Positions 26,409-35,247 of a stretch of DNA of 64,000 nucleotides are shown here, one piece after another; position 1 is the first letter of the stretch, and each line of letters opens with the position of its first letter. The DNA comes from Pontibacter aquaedesilientis (GTDB lineage: Bacteria; Bacteroidota; Bacteroidia; Cytophagales; Hymenobacteraceae): positions 115,941-179,940 of the forward strand of contig NZ_JACXAJ010000007.1 in the NCBI RefSeq assembly GCF_014773225.1, given 5' to 3'. The notes beneath the pieces were generated by a model that saw only the letters and a list, made by a program, of their open reading frames with translations, did no database searches and was not told where the DNA came from. The translations under genes were made by a program, and so were the position numbers.

Positions 26409-27140
26409 TTACGCATGTCTATGTACAGTCTCATTGTCAGGCATTAGGTATACTGCAAAGATAAAGCTAGCCAGAATAAACTCCTGTATTTCCCAAACCT
26501 CACCATTCCGAATCAGAAGTGCGGTTGAGAAGCAAAGCATATACAGTAAACTGTGCAAGGGGCTTGGCAGCGGCACACTGAACCTGTCTAAAAAAGAGCT
26601 GAACCACTTATTGCGCCGGTAGAACACCGGAAAAGCCAGAAAGTAGATGAAAATTCCTGTGTAAAGTATCTTGCCGAATATCAGCTTGTTCAGGTTTACG
26701 CCCGAGAGATGGATATTGTGCAGGTTAAACTCCTGCTGGGCATTTACTTTCCCGAGGTTATCAGGCGTTTCGAATCCGATGATCCGCTGCGCCCACGATA
26801 TCTCTTCCCCAAAACCAAAAAACAGGAGAAAAGCCGACACGAGGAAAAACATTTTCGGGAGTCTGTTTTTTTGCTGCAAGGCCTTGTACAAGCACAATAT
26901 TGAGGTGAAAAGCAGGAGAAACGCGGTTAAGTACTCAACATACCCGTCTTCTTGAGTGTACAGATGAAAGAGGTCCAGGCTCAGGTAAAAAAATCCAACT
27001 CCAAGTATGACATGGCTCACCGTGAAGGTATAGAGGAAAGCGGCCAGCCCTTCTGTGTTATCTGACTTTGCATACTTTAGATTAGAAGCGGAATGCGAGA
27101 AGTATAAGTGGAACGGAATAAGTCTTCTGATTAAATCCAT
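26409..27140 (-). CDS. Conserved integral membrane protein of unknown function
   Basis: 243 aa with about six hydrophobic segments. The notable part is FGFGEEISWAQRIIGF, followed some 15-20 residues later by NAQQEFNLHNIHL; I recall the pair EEISW-QR and N-Q-E-NLHN as the hallmark of an uncharacterised membrane family found across bacteria. Paired Glu, Arg, Asn and His at helix ends suggest a catalytic or metal site, which is inference. The gene stands alone, flanked by AT-rich gaps, and is itself less GC-rich than its neighbours. Confidence 0.65.
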   Translation of the reverse strand: MDLIRRLIPFHLYFSHSASNLKYAKSDNTEGLAAFLYTFTVSHVILGVGFFYLSLDLFHLYTQEDGYVEYLTAFLLLFTSILCLYKALQQKNRLPKMFFLVSAFLLFFGFGEEISWAQRIIGFETPDNLGKVNAQQEFNLHNIHLSGVNLNKLIFGKILYTGIFIYFLAFPVFYRRNKWFSSFLDRFSVPLPSPLHSLLYMLCFSTALLIRNGEVWEIQEFILASFIFAVYLMPDNETVHRHA

Positions 27141-27397
27141 GGGTAAGTGTATCGGTATTTTTAGGCGAAGTGTGCAGACCAGGGCATATAAGGTAATTTT
27201 CTGTCAGTAATTAGATTGCTTTGTTATTTATTTAACTGACTCACAATATTTTATGTTCCTTGTTTGATGCCAGCTCATCTAGCTGTATGCCTTAAATACA
27301 AATTGATTGGGGTTCCAAGTGCGCCCAATTCGTGCTAACTTGCCGTATAGCTACAGACTATTCCAAAACGATATCCGTTTTGGGAGCATTGCACTTT

Positions 27398-30300
27398 ATG
27401 AAATCCATTCTCAAAAGCTACCGACACCGACTCGTCAACCTGAGCACTGGAAACAGAGCCCTGTTGCTGCTGCGCCTGTCGCGGGAACTGCACCTGGATG
27501 TAGAGAAGCTGGATTTCATCAATAATAAGCCTGCATTTTCGGTTTTGGAAAAACTCATTGCCGGAAAAAAAGCGGTGCTGGCTCCTTTCGCTGACAGTCG
27601 CTATGCACCGGTGACACCCATCAGTAAACAGTTGCGCTACATCAGGCGAAAGTCCGACCTGGTGTTTGAAGAACGCGGAACCCAAGAGCTATACCTGGGC
27701 TGGCCTTTCGTGCACGGGAAATTCTCGGACGGCACAACAGTGCGCTGCCCTTTGCTCTTCTTTCCGGTGAAGTTGCAGGTGAATGCCGCCCAGGAGTGGG
27801 AGCTCATGCCTGACGAAGCACAGCCGCCGCAGTTTAACCAGAGTTTTGTGCTGGCCTATGCCCACTATACGGGCACGCCGCTGGCCGAGCCCTTGCTGGA
27901 ACTGGACCTGAGTACCCTGCCTGCACACCCCCTGGAGTTCCGCACGCAGGTATACGAATTGTTAAAAGAGCAGCAGCTGGTTGTGCATGCGGGGCGGGAG
28001 TTCTTCAGGGATAAACTCAAACCCTTCCGCGACTACAAAAAGGCCGATTACGAGGCAGACCTGAAACCCGGCCAGCTATACCTGGAGCAGGAGGCCGTGC
28101 TGGGCCTGTACCCGCAGGCCACCTCCTTCCTGATGGCCGACTACGACGAACTGCTGGAGCAGGACGAACTCCGGGAGATGGAAGATTTGTTTGCGGCAGC
28201 TGAGGCAGGTATAAGCCAGATGGCACAGGCGCAGCATACCTTCACGGCCTTTGCCATGGACGCATCGCAGGAAGCGGCGCTGCAGCAGGTAAAGCAGGGC
28301 AGGTCCATGGTGGTGCAGGGGCCTCCGGGCACCGGAAAATCGCAACTCATTTGTAACCTGGTGTCGGATTTCACGGCACGGGGGAAACGGGTGCTGGTTG
28401 TGAGCCAGAAAAGGGCTGCGCTCGACGTGGTGCACCAGCGCCTTTCCTCCAAAGGGCTTGGCGCTTTCGCCGCCCTGGTGCACGACATCAACGCCGACCG
28501 CAAAAGCATTTACCAGCAACTGCTCTTGCAGATAGAGCAACTCGACGCTTACAAAAAACAGAACCTGGCGCTCAACAGCATATATACCGACCGCACCTTT
28601 TTGGAGGTGAGCCGCGGCATCAACATGTGCCTGCAAAAACTGGAGAACTTTCGGTTTGCCCTGTTTGACAGCAGCCGCTGTGGCTGGACGCCTAAGGAGC
28701 TATACCTGCGCAGCAGCCTGCAACGGCCTTATGTGGCGCTACTGGCAACATTCAAGCATTTTACAGCCCAAACTGTAGCAGATTTTCTGCCCCGGCTGCG
28801 CACCTATTTGCAACAGGCCCTTGTGCTAGATCATGCTGACTTTGTATGGAAGGAGCGCCACTGCATGCAGGGCTTCGGGTGGCCGCAACGTCAGGAACAG
28901 GAAGAAGTCATCCGGGAATTTCGGGAACAGTACCAGCAACTGCAGCAAGGCATCAGTGACCTCAGCGGTTATGCCTTCACACTAGAGAACCAGGAGCGGT
29001 ATAGCTATGCGCTGCCAACCTTGGAGGCACTGCAGACTTTGTTGGAGCAGGAGGGCGTGCAGGAGGTGCTGCAACCGCTGCTGCGCAAGCAGGCCAAAGC
29101 AGCCGAACTGAAACAGCAGGCCCGGCAGTTGAAGGAGCTATACCTGGTTTGCCCCACCCCCGACGCAGCTATACCTGTAGAGCAGCTGACTTTGGTGAGA
29201 TCGGCCATCACCGCTTTTGAACAGCAGCGCGGCGACTACATCAAAGGGTTAGGCTGGTACTTTTCGCAGCACAAAAAAGTGCTGAAAGAGACTTTGGGCA
29301 AGTATAAACTGGAGCTCACGGAAGCGGGCGTAGGCGCACTGCAACGCCGACTGCAGCTCCGGGAACAGGCCATGGAGCTGATCAAAACCATCAACAAAAG
29401 CATCGGCCATACCTTACGCCTGGAGGATAACCCAACCCCCATGCTGCGGAAACTGGAGGCGGTAGAACAGGCGCTGCTTGCTCATAAGCTGCTCAAGCAA
29501 CTGCATCGGGAGAAAGTGTTTCACGAGAAACTTCATCTGGAACCCAAGTTATCAGAACATCTTCAGGCTTTGTCGCAGGCCGTGCTCCTGTTCGATGGGC
29601 GGTATAGCCAGTGGGAAAAGTGGCTGCCAAAATCCCAGTTAGAGCAACTGATTATAAACGAGGCGCATGGGGCAAAACTGCTGGAAACACTCCGTCAGCA
29701 ATTTGAGCCGATGGTAGCCCACGATACCCTGCAGGCCTCCTTCACCAAAGCTGAGTTGGAAGTGGCACGTCAGCTCTTGCAGGAAGGGATAGGCTCTGCC
29801 CAAGAAGGGGAGCAGCTTTTCCTGAACAGCCTGTACCTGGCCTGGCTGCAAGAACTGGAAGCACAAAGCCCGGAACTGCGCATGCCCGACAGCAGCGAAA
29901 TGGACCGACTGGAAACCGAACTGCAGCAACTCCTTGGGCAAAAGCAGGAACTGAGTCAGGAGATTGTGTTGTCGCGACTACGGGAACAGACCTACCGATA
30001 CATGGAGTTCAACCGCCTCGGCAATGCCGTGACTTACCGTCGGTTGCATGCGCAGGTCAGCAAAAAACGCAGTCTGTACCCAATCCGAAAGCTTTTTGCG
30101 CTTTTCCGGGAGGAGATTCTGAACCTGGCACCCTGCTGGCTGGCCTCTCCCGAAACAGTGTCGGCGGTGCTGCCGTTGGAGCGCTGTTTCGACCTGGTGA
30201 TCTTCGATGAAGCTTCGCAATGTTTCGCCGAGTCAGGTATACCTGCCATGTTGCGCGGGAAACAGGTGGTGGTGGCCGGCGACGAGCAACAGCTCCGTCC

Positions 30301-31351
30301 ATCGGACCTGTACCGTGCCCGTTGGAGCGGAACCGGCGACGAGGAAGTGGAAGAGCTCTCGGCGGAGTCGCTGTTGCAGCTTTGCAGCCTATACCTGCCT
30401 CAGGCCATGCTCACGCAGCACTACCGTAGCCGCTACCCGGAGCTGATCGATTTCTCCAACCGTTACTTCTACCGAAACCGACTGGAGCTTATACCGGAGT
30501 TGCACGCTGCCAATGCCCGGCAGCCAGCCATTCAGTTTATCAAAGTGCAGGGGCTGTGGCAGGACAATACCAACCTGCCCGAAGCAGAGAAAGTACTGGA
30601 GTTGCTGTTCCAAATGCTGCAGGCGGGTCAGGAGGAAGTGGGCGTGATTACCTTCAACTACAGTCAGCAAATGTTGGTGCAGGACCTGTTGGAGGAGCGT
30701 GCGCAGGAACTAGGTATAGCTGTGCCGCCCACCGTGCTGGTCAAGAACATCGAAAACATGCAGGGTGATGAGAAAGAGGTGATCATGCTGTCGGTGGGCT
30801 ATGCTCCGGACGCTAAAGGCAAAATGGCCATGCAATTCGGTAGCCTGAACCAGGCAGGAGGGGAGAACCGTCTGAATGTAGCCATCACGCGGGCAAAGCA
30901 GCAGGTGATCGTTGTGAGCAGCATCCGGGCCGAGCAATTGCAAGTAGAAAACACCCTGCATCCGGGGCCAAAGCTTCTGCGGGAGTACCTGCACTATGCT
31001 CAGCAGGTAAGCCGCCGTTACTTCGAGTACAAACCCAGGCAGGAACTCATGCCATCGCAGGTGCCGCTGCTAAAAGAGCTTTTGATGCAGGAAGTGCCGC
31101 AGTTGCAAACCGAGCTTCCCTTTGCCGACCTCACCTTGGTGCAGGCCGGCGCATACAGAGGTGTGGTGCTCACGGACGATGACCTTTACTACAGCCAACT
31201 CTCCGTGCGCCACGCCCACGCTGATGTGCCACGGCTTCTGCAACAGCGCCAATGGCCATACAAGCGGGTATACAGCCGGCAATATTGGGCTGACCGGGAG
31301 AAAATAGTTAGAGAGTTGGTGAGTTTGGGAGTTAGAGAGTTAGAAAGTTAG
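27398..31351 (+). CDS. Large SF1 (UPF1/DNA2-type) helicase with Vsr-like C-terminal region
   Basis: 1317 aa. Residues 1-~270 form an accessory region I do not recognise. The AAA_11/AAA_12 helicase core follows, with Walker A GPPGTGKS at 308-315, Walker B DLVIFDEASQC near 932, AGDEQQLRPSD, the TQHYRSRYPELIDFSN motif near 1003, and RLNVAITRAKQQV near 1157. About 600 residues of Leu/Gln-rich, probably coiled-coil sequence split the two core halves. The last ~70 residues (GVVLTDDDLYYSQLSVR, then RVYSRQYWADRE) resemble the Vsr-like nuclease domain seen at the end of related helicases, though partly degenerate. ATG 27398 is chosen; an upstream in-frame start at 27332 adds unconserved sequence. A solitary defence or repair role is inference. 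Confidence 0.85.
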   Translation: MKSILKSYRHRLVNLSTGNRALLLLRLSRELHLDVEKLDFINNKPAFSVLEKLIAGKKAVLAPFADSRYAPVTPISKQLRYIRRKSDLVFEERGTQELYLGWPFVHGKFSDGTTVRCPLLFFPVKLQVNAAQEWELMPDEAQPPQFNQSFVLAYAHYTGTPLAEPLLELDLSTLPAHPLEFRTQVYELLKEQQLVVHAGREFFRDKLKPFRDYKKADYEADLKPGQLYLEQEAVLGLYPQATSFLMADYDELLEQDELREMEDLFAAAEAGISQMAQAQHTFTAFAMDASQEAALQQVKQGRSMVVQGPPGTGKSQLICNLVSDFTARGKRVLVVSQKRAALDVVHQRLSSKGLGAFAALVHDINADRKSIYQQLLLQIEQLDAYKKQNLALNSIYTDRTFLEVSRGINMCLQKLENFRFALFDSSRCGWTPKELYLRSSLQRPYVALLATFKHFTAQTVADFLPRLRTYLQQALVLDHADFVWKERHCMQGFGWPQRQEQEEVIREFREQYQQLQQGISDLSGYAFTLENQERYSYALPTLEALQTLLEQEGVQEVLQPLLRKQAKAAELKQQARQLKELYLVCPTPDAAIPVEQLTLVRSAITAFEQQRGDYIKGLGWYFSQHKKVLKETLGKYKLELTEAGVGALQRRLQLREQAMELIKTINKSIGHTLRLEDNPTPMLRKLEAVEQALLAHKLLKQLHREKVFHEKLHLEPKLSEHLQALSQAVLLFDGRYSQWEKWLPKSQLEQLIINEAHGAKLLETLRQQFEPMVAHDTLQASFTKAELEVARQLLQEGIGSAQEGEQLFLNSLYLAWLQELEAQSPELRMPDSSEMDRLETELQQLLGQKQELSQEIVLSRLREQTYRYMEFNRLGNAVTYRRLHAQVSKKRSLYPIRKLFALFREEILNLAPCWLASPETVSAVLPLERCFDLVIFDEASQCFAESGIPAMLRGKQVVVAGDEQQLRPSDLYRARWSGTGDEEVEELSAESLLQLCSLYLPQAMLTQHYRSRYPELIDFSNRYFYRNRLELIPELHAANARQPAIQFIKVQGLWQDNTNLPEAEKVLELLFQMLQAGQEEVGVITFNYSQQMLVQDLLEERAQELGIAVPPTVLVKNIENMQGDEKEVIMLSVGYAPDAKGKMAMQFGSLNQAGGENRLNVAITRAKQQVIVVSSIRAEQLQVENTLHPGPKLLREYLHYAQQVSRRYFEYKPRQELMPSQVPLLKELLMQEVPQLQTELPFADLTLVQAGAYRGVVLTDDDLYYSQLSVRHAHADVPRLLQQRQWPYKRVYSRQYWADREKIVRELVSLGVRELES

Positions 31352-31405
31352 AAAGTATCCTCTTGGGAATAGGTCGCGACTTGTCTGGTTCGTGCAACAG
31401 AAAAT

Positions 31406-31475
31406 CAACAATTTAGACATTTGACAATTTAACCTTGAAACCATTAACGAACAACGACCAACGAATAACGAAACA
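31406..31475. repeat. AATTTAAC-type and AACGA low-complexity repeats
   Basis: CAACAATTTAGACATTTGACAATTTAACC at 31406-31434 in two halves repeats the words seen before holB and purD. It is followed by degenerate tandem AACGA units (about 31446-31471). The block lies directly before the next start codon. Confidence 0.5.
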
Positions 31476-31477
31476 AC

Positions 31478-32338
31478 ATGCTCATCAAACTGTTCACCCT
31501 GTATGTATACCTGCAAACGGCCTTCTGCGGCTGCGCATCTGACATGCGCAATGGCGACTTTGTAAGGATGCGCAAGGACTACAAGGTGAAGGTGCAGCGC
31601 ATTGGCCGCCTCGATAGCCGCATCATGGAAAGCTCTGGCCTGGCTCACGCCACCGACAGCACTTACTGGACGCATCCGGACAGCAATTTGCCAGCAGCGC
31701 TATACCTGTTCAATCTGAAAGGAGCGCTTTTGCAAACGGTGCCTTTGCCATTGCCCAACCGCGACTGGGAGGACCTGGCCCAGGATCAGGAAGGCAACCT
31801 GTATATCGGAGATTTCGGAAACAACGCCAATGCACGCCGGGACCTGCGGGTATTTAAATTATCATCCGAGACGATGGCCTTGCAGGACACCATGCACTTT
31901 GGTTTCGCAGACCAAACCGAATTTCCTCCACTCGACAGCAATGACCGTCACTACGACCTGGAAGCATTTTTTCACCGATCCGACAGCCTTTACCTTTTTA
32001 CAAAAAGCCGAGCCCGCCAGGGGATAACCCGGCGCTATACCTTGCCTGCCCAAAATGGGCGCTATACCTTGCTGCCGCAGGAGGAAATTCGGGTGAAGTC
32101 AGCGATCACGGCGGCCGATGGAGCGCCCAATGGACGGGAGTTCGCCCTGCTGGGCTATGGGCGCCTATACCTGTTTCAGCCGGAGCAGGAGAGGGTCTCC
32201 TTCGCTGGCAAGCGCTACTGCCTGCCGCTGGGACGCACCGGGCAGGCGGAGGCGTTGCTATACCTGTCTGCCACACAGCTGCTCATTACCAACGAAAAGG
32301 GCAAGCTATACCTGGTCAGCTTCGAACCCCGGAACTAG
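31478..32338 (+). CDS. Secreted beta-propeller-like hypothetical protein
   Basis: 286 aa with a hydrophobic N-terminus (LIKLFTLYVYLQTAFCGC) that could be a lipoprotein signal, though the lipobox is imperfect. The rest looks like a beta-propeller: repeated short beta strands with D-G-N-L-Y-I-type turns (DQEGNLYIGDFGNN), RDWEDLA, and HYDLEAFF. This combination occurs in Bacteroidetes hypothetical proteins related to phytase-like and SMP-30-like propellers; the ligand is unknown. Five Leu-Tyr-Leu triplets are encoded by CTATACCTG or close variants, a strong example of the motif shaping coding sequence. Confidence 0.7.
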   Translation: MLIKLFTLYVYLQTAFCGCASDMRNGDFVRMRKDYKVKVQRIGRLDSRIMESSGLAHATDSTYWTHPDSNLPAALYLFNLKGALLQTVPLPLPNRDWEDLAQDQEGNLYIGDFGNNANARRDLRVFKLSSETMALQDTMHFGFADQTEFPPLDSNDRHYDLEAFFHRSDSLYLFTKSRARQGITRRYTLPAQNGRYTLLPQEEIRVKSAITAADGAPNGREFALLGYGRLYLFQPEQERVSFAGKRYCLPLGRTGQAEALLYLSATQLLITNEKGKLYLVSFEPRN

Positions 32339-32446
32339 CCGCTATATCTGCCTTTAACCTATTCGCCAGCTTTTCAGTTATAGTAAGAAATTACTGTTTT
32401 TGGACGCAGCAACGTATAGCTAACAAACCCCTTAACCTACAGAACT

Positions 32447-33313
32447 ATGCAAGAGACGATACTGGTAACTGGTGCCACGGGCACGGTCGGACATGAAATA
32501 GTGAAGCAACTCGCCATGCAGGATGTGAATGTTCGGGCAGGTGTGCACTCCATTATTAAAGGGGAAAATCTGAAGCGGTTGCCCGATGTGGATATTGTAG
32601 AGATAGACTTCAAAAAACCGGAGTCGCTGCATGCGGCCTTCACCCACATCGATCGGCTAATGCTCATCACGCCTTTGTCGGAGGGCCAACTCGAAATGGC
32701 AAAGAACCTGGTCGATGAAGCGAAAAAGCAGCAGGTAAAGCACATCGTTAAATTATCAGCCTTGGGTGCCGGTGCTTCGCCAGGTATAAAACTCGGACAA
32801 TGGCACCGCGAAATCGAGCGCTACATAGAAGAAAGTGGGATACCTTATACCTTTCTGCGGTCGGCTAGCTTTATGCAGAATCTGGTAAATTATCATACAG
32901 AGAGCATCATCAGCGAAGGAAAATTTTACATGCCGGTCGGTGAGGGCAAGGTAAGTTACATAGACACACGTGACATTGCGGCTGTTGCCATTGAGGCACT
33001 TACTACAGATGGGCATGCAGGGAGAATCTACGACCTGACTGGGCCCGAGGCGATTTCACATAGCGAGATGGCCGCACACTTAAGTGAACAAACAGGCAAG
33101 GAGATACAGTTCGTGGATATACCCGAAGAAAAGGCCCGGCAGGCTATGCGCTCGCAGCACATGCCCGAGCAGATCGTGGATGCCATGCTAGAACTGTACG
33201 TCGCGCACAAGTCTGGCAAGTCATCATCGGTCACCAACACCGTGCAAGAGGTAACAGGACGACCTCCGCATACCTTTCAACAGTTTGCCAAGGATTATCA
33301 CGAGTGCTTCTGA
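32447..33313 (+). CDS. NmrA-like NAD(P)-binding oxidoreductase
   Basis: Atypical SDR of 288 aa. The dinucleotide motif GATGTVG lies at residues 9-15, then LMLITPLSEGQ, HIVKLSALGA, WHREIERYIEESGIPYTFLR, and DTRDIAAVAIEAL, all typical of the NmrA/QOR2 (YtfG-like) group. Members reduce quinones or act as redox sensors by binding NADP. Substrate unknown. It stands alone with its own terminator. Confidence 0.85.
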   Translation: MQETILVTGATGTVGHEIVKQLAMQDVNVRAGVHSIIKGENLKRLPDVDIVEIDFKKPESLHAAFTHIDRLMLITPLSEGQLEMAKNLVDEAKKQQVKHIVKLSALGAGASPGIKLGQWHREIERYIEESGIPYTFLRSASFMQNLVNYHTESIISEGKFYMPVGEGKVSYIDTRDIAAVAIEALTTDGHAGRIYDLTGPEAISHSEMAAHLSEQTGKEIQFVDIPEEKARQAMRSQHMPEQIVDAMLELYVAHKSGKSSSVTNTVQEVTGRPPHTFQQFAKDYHECF

Positions 33314-33422
33314 GAATCTAAAGCTTTGATTTATTGGATGATTGGAAACGAACACTTTTAAACATTGAAAAGGGGCCAACTGATTCTCCTTGATCCCTAA
33401 ATTGGCGTACCGGCAGGTATAA

Positions 33423-33457
33423 AAAGAGCGCCTCCCCTGAATCAGGAGAGGCGCTCT
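33423..33457. terminator. Bidirectional terminator
   Basis: AAGAGCGCCTCCCCTGA pairs with TCAGGAGAGGCGCTCTT around a tiny loop, with A-run before it. It lies between the convergent NmrA-like and low-complexity genes. Confidence 0.8.
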
Positions 33458-33480
33458 TGCATTAATGCGTTTTATGCTGG

Positions 33481-35247
33481 TTAGTCGATGTCACGATAAC
33501 GGTTGCTGCGTCTTGACTCGTAGCGGTTGCTATCATCATCATCGTACTGCGAACGGCCTCGCTGCGAGTAATCCTGGTTGCCCATTCCACTGCGATAGTT
33601 CTCGCGAGATGAAGAGCCCTGGTTATCGCTGTAGTAAGAAGTGCCGCTGTCCATAGAGCCGTATCGGCTTTGGTCACCACCACGGCCACCCTGGCCATAA
33701 CCACCTTCTCTGTAGCCACTCTGACCATAGCCACCGTCGCCCATACCGCTTACGCGAGAGCTACCTTGGCCACCGCTGCTCATAGAACCATACCCTCTTT
33801 CGGAGCCTGATCCACTATGAGAGCCGCCGTAGCCTCTTTGTGAAGAGCCATAGCCACTTTGCGAACCATGTCCTTCGTCGTAACGGCTGCTGCTTCTGTC
33901 TCTGTCGCGAGAAGAGCGATACTCGTCGTTATAGGAACCGCCACGGGAACCGTAGCCGCCCTGTGAGCCATACCCACCCTGCATAGAACGCTGTGAGTCA
34001 TAACCTCTGGATGAGCCATAGTCATCTCTGTCGTACTCGCTCATGCCTCTGGAAGAACCGTAGCCCATAGAGCCATAACGGTCGCGGTCGCCGTAGCCAC
34101 CACCCTGCATACCTGATGATCTGGACGAACCATAGCTGCCCTGTGAAGAGGAGCCGTAGCCGCTGCTGTCGCCGTAGCCGCGCTGCATGCCGCTGCCACT
34201 TTGTGAGCCGTAGCTACCTTGTGAAGAGGAACCATAACCGCCTTGTCCGCCACGCTGGCCATAATCGCCCTGTCCATAGCTTTGCTGGTAACCGCCCTGG
34301 CTGCCATAGCCGCCTTGCGACGAGCCTTGCTGGCCACTGCTTCTGTAGCCACTGCCTTGGTCATAACCACCACGGCCGCTATCGTAGCTGCCGTAGCCGC
34401 CTTGTCCGGAAGCGTTTCCCTGCATGCCGAAACCGCCCTGTGAGCCGCCGTAACTCTGGCCACCTATATTATCACCTTCTCTGTTTTGCATACCGCCCTG
34501 CATGCCACCTCTCGAGGCACCGTAGTCCTGATCCTGGTAACGGGTGCGGTTGCCTTCCATGCCACCTTGGTTGCCATAGTTATAGCCACCCTGCGAACCG
34601 TAGTCAGACTGAGACGAGCCATAGCTGCCCTGTGAAGAGGAGCCGTAGCCGCTGCTATCGCCGTAACCGCGCTGCATGCTACCACTTTGCTGTGATGAGC
34701 CATAGTCGCCCTGATAGCCATAGCCACTCTGGCCACCATAGCCCCCGTGCTGGGAGCCATACCCATAGCCGCCTTGCGAGCCGTAGCCCTGCTGGCTGCC
34801 GTAGTCCTGGCCGCCCTGCTGGGATCCGTAGCCGCCCTGCGAGCTGCCATACTGCTGGCCACTCTGCTGGGAGCCACTCACATTGCCATAATTTTGGTCG
34901 CTATCCTGCGAAGTGCTCATCGAAGTGCCTGTGCTGCCAGACGGAGATTTGCTTTTGCTTCCTTTCGAAGAGGATGAAGATGATTTAGCTGATTTAGTGT
35001 CAGAGGTTTTGCCAGTGGTTTTAGAGCCTGACTTTGCCTTGGCTGACGAAGATAAAGAATCAGAGCCAGAAGTCTTGCTGCCGCTCTTTGAAGATGAGGA
35101 GCCTAAAGAAGCAGAGGTGCCGGAGCCCATGCTGCCTTGGCTAGATGAACTCATTTCTGAACCACTCTGGCTCGAAGTACCGGATGATAGACCACTCGAC
35201 ATATTGCCGGATTGGCTGGAGGACTGATTTTTTTCGTTTTCTTTCAT
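33481..35247 (-). CDS. FUS-like Gly/Ser/Tyr/Gln-rich low-complexity protein
   Basis: 588 aa, no family that I can name. Residues 1-~110 are Ser/Gly/Thr/Lys-rich (KSGSKTSGSDS style), ~110-430 are dense in GYGSQ/SYGS/GGYG units, and the rest mixes these with Arg/Asp-rich parts (SRDRDRSSSRYDEG, end SNRYRDID). There is no Cys or Trp, one Phe, almost no aliphatic residue, and no signal peptide, so it is probably cytosolic and fully disordered. The composition is that of the prion-like domains of FUS/EWS/TAF15, with a few RGG-like spots. A 60-base segment is duplicated inside it. GAGGAG lies about 10 bases before the ATG, an unusual Shine-Dalgarno for this phylum. A cold shock gene faces away 460 bases upstream. 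Condensate formation is inference. Confidence 0.8.
   Translation of the reverse strand: MKENEKNQSSSQSGNMSSGLSSGTSSQSGSEMSSSSQGSMGSGTSASLGSSSSKSGSKTSGSDSLSSSAKAKSGSKTTGKTSDTKSAKSSSSSSKGSKSKSPSGSTGTSMSTSQDSDQNYGNVSGSQQSGQQYGSSQGGYGSQQGGQDYGSQQGYGSQGGYGYGSQHGGYGGQSGYGYQGDYGSSQQSGSMQRGYGDSSGYGSSSQGSYGSSQSDYGSQGGYNYGNQGGMEGNRTRYQDQDYGASRGGMQGGMQNREGDNIGGQSYGGSQGGFGMQGNASGQGGYGSYDSGRGGYDQGSGYRSSGQQGSSQGGYGSQGGYQQSYGQGDYGQRGGQGGYGSSSQGSYGSQSGSGMQRGYGDSSGYGSSSQGSYGSSRSSGMQGGGYGDRDRYGSMGYGSSRGMSEYDRDDYGSSRGYDSQRSMQGGYGSQGGYGSRGGSYNDEYRSSRDRDRSSSRYDEGHGSQSGYGSSQRGYGGSHSGSGSERGYGSMSSGGQGSSRVSGMGDGGYGQSGYREGGYGQGGRGGDQSRYGSMDSGTSYYSDNQGSSSRENYRSGMGNQDYSQRGRSQYDDDDSNRYESRRSNRYRDID
34131..34190. repeat. 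60-bp internal direct repeat, copy 1
   Basis: Matches 34620-34679 at 58 of 60 positions, both differences synonymous by inspection. It encodes MQRGYGDSSGYGSSSQGSYG on the minus strand (residues about 353-372). Confidence 0.8.
34620..34679. repeat. 60-bp internal direct repeat, copy 2
   Basis: The partner of 34131-34190, encoding the same 20 residues at about 190-209. The near identity at DNA level points to a recent duplication inside the low-complexity gene. Confidence 0.8.

Noticed and set aside
27332..27397. Longer N-terminus of the helicase gene
   Set aside because: The extra 22 residues look like translated leader and lie before a better start at 27398 (MKSILKSYRHRL).
34116..34988. 290-codon plus-strand frame rich in Cys, His, Arg and Ser
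   Set aside because: It is the antisense of the low-complexity gene; the repeated sense codons keep other frames open. Its composition follows from the repeats, and the sense strand has the start context and the terminator.
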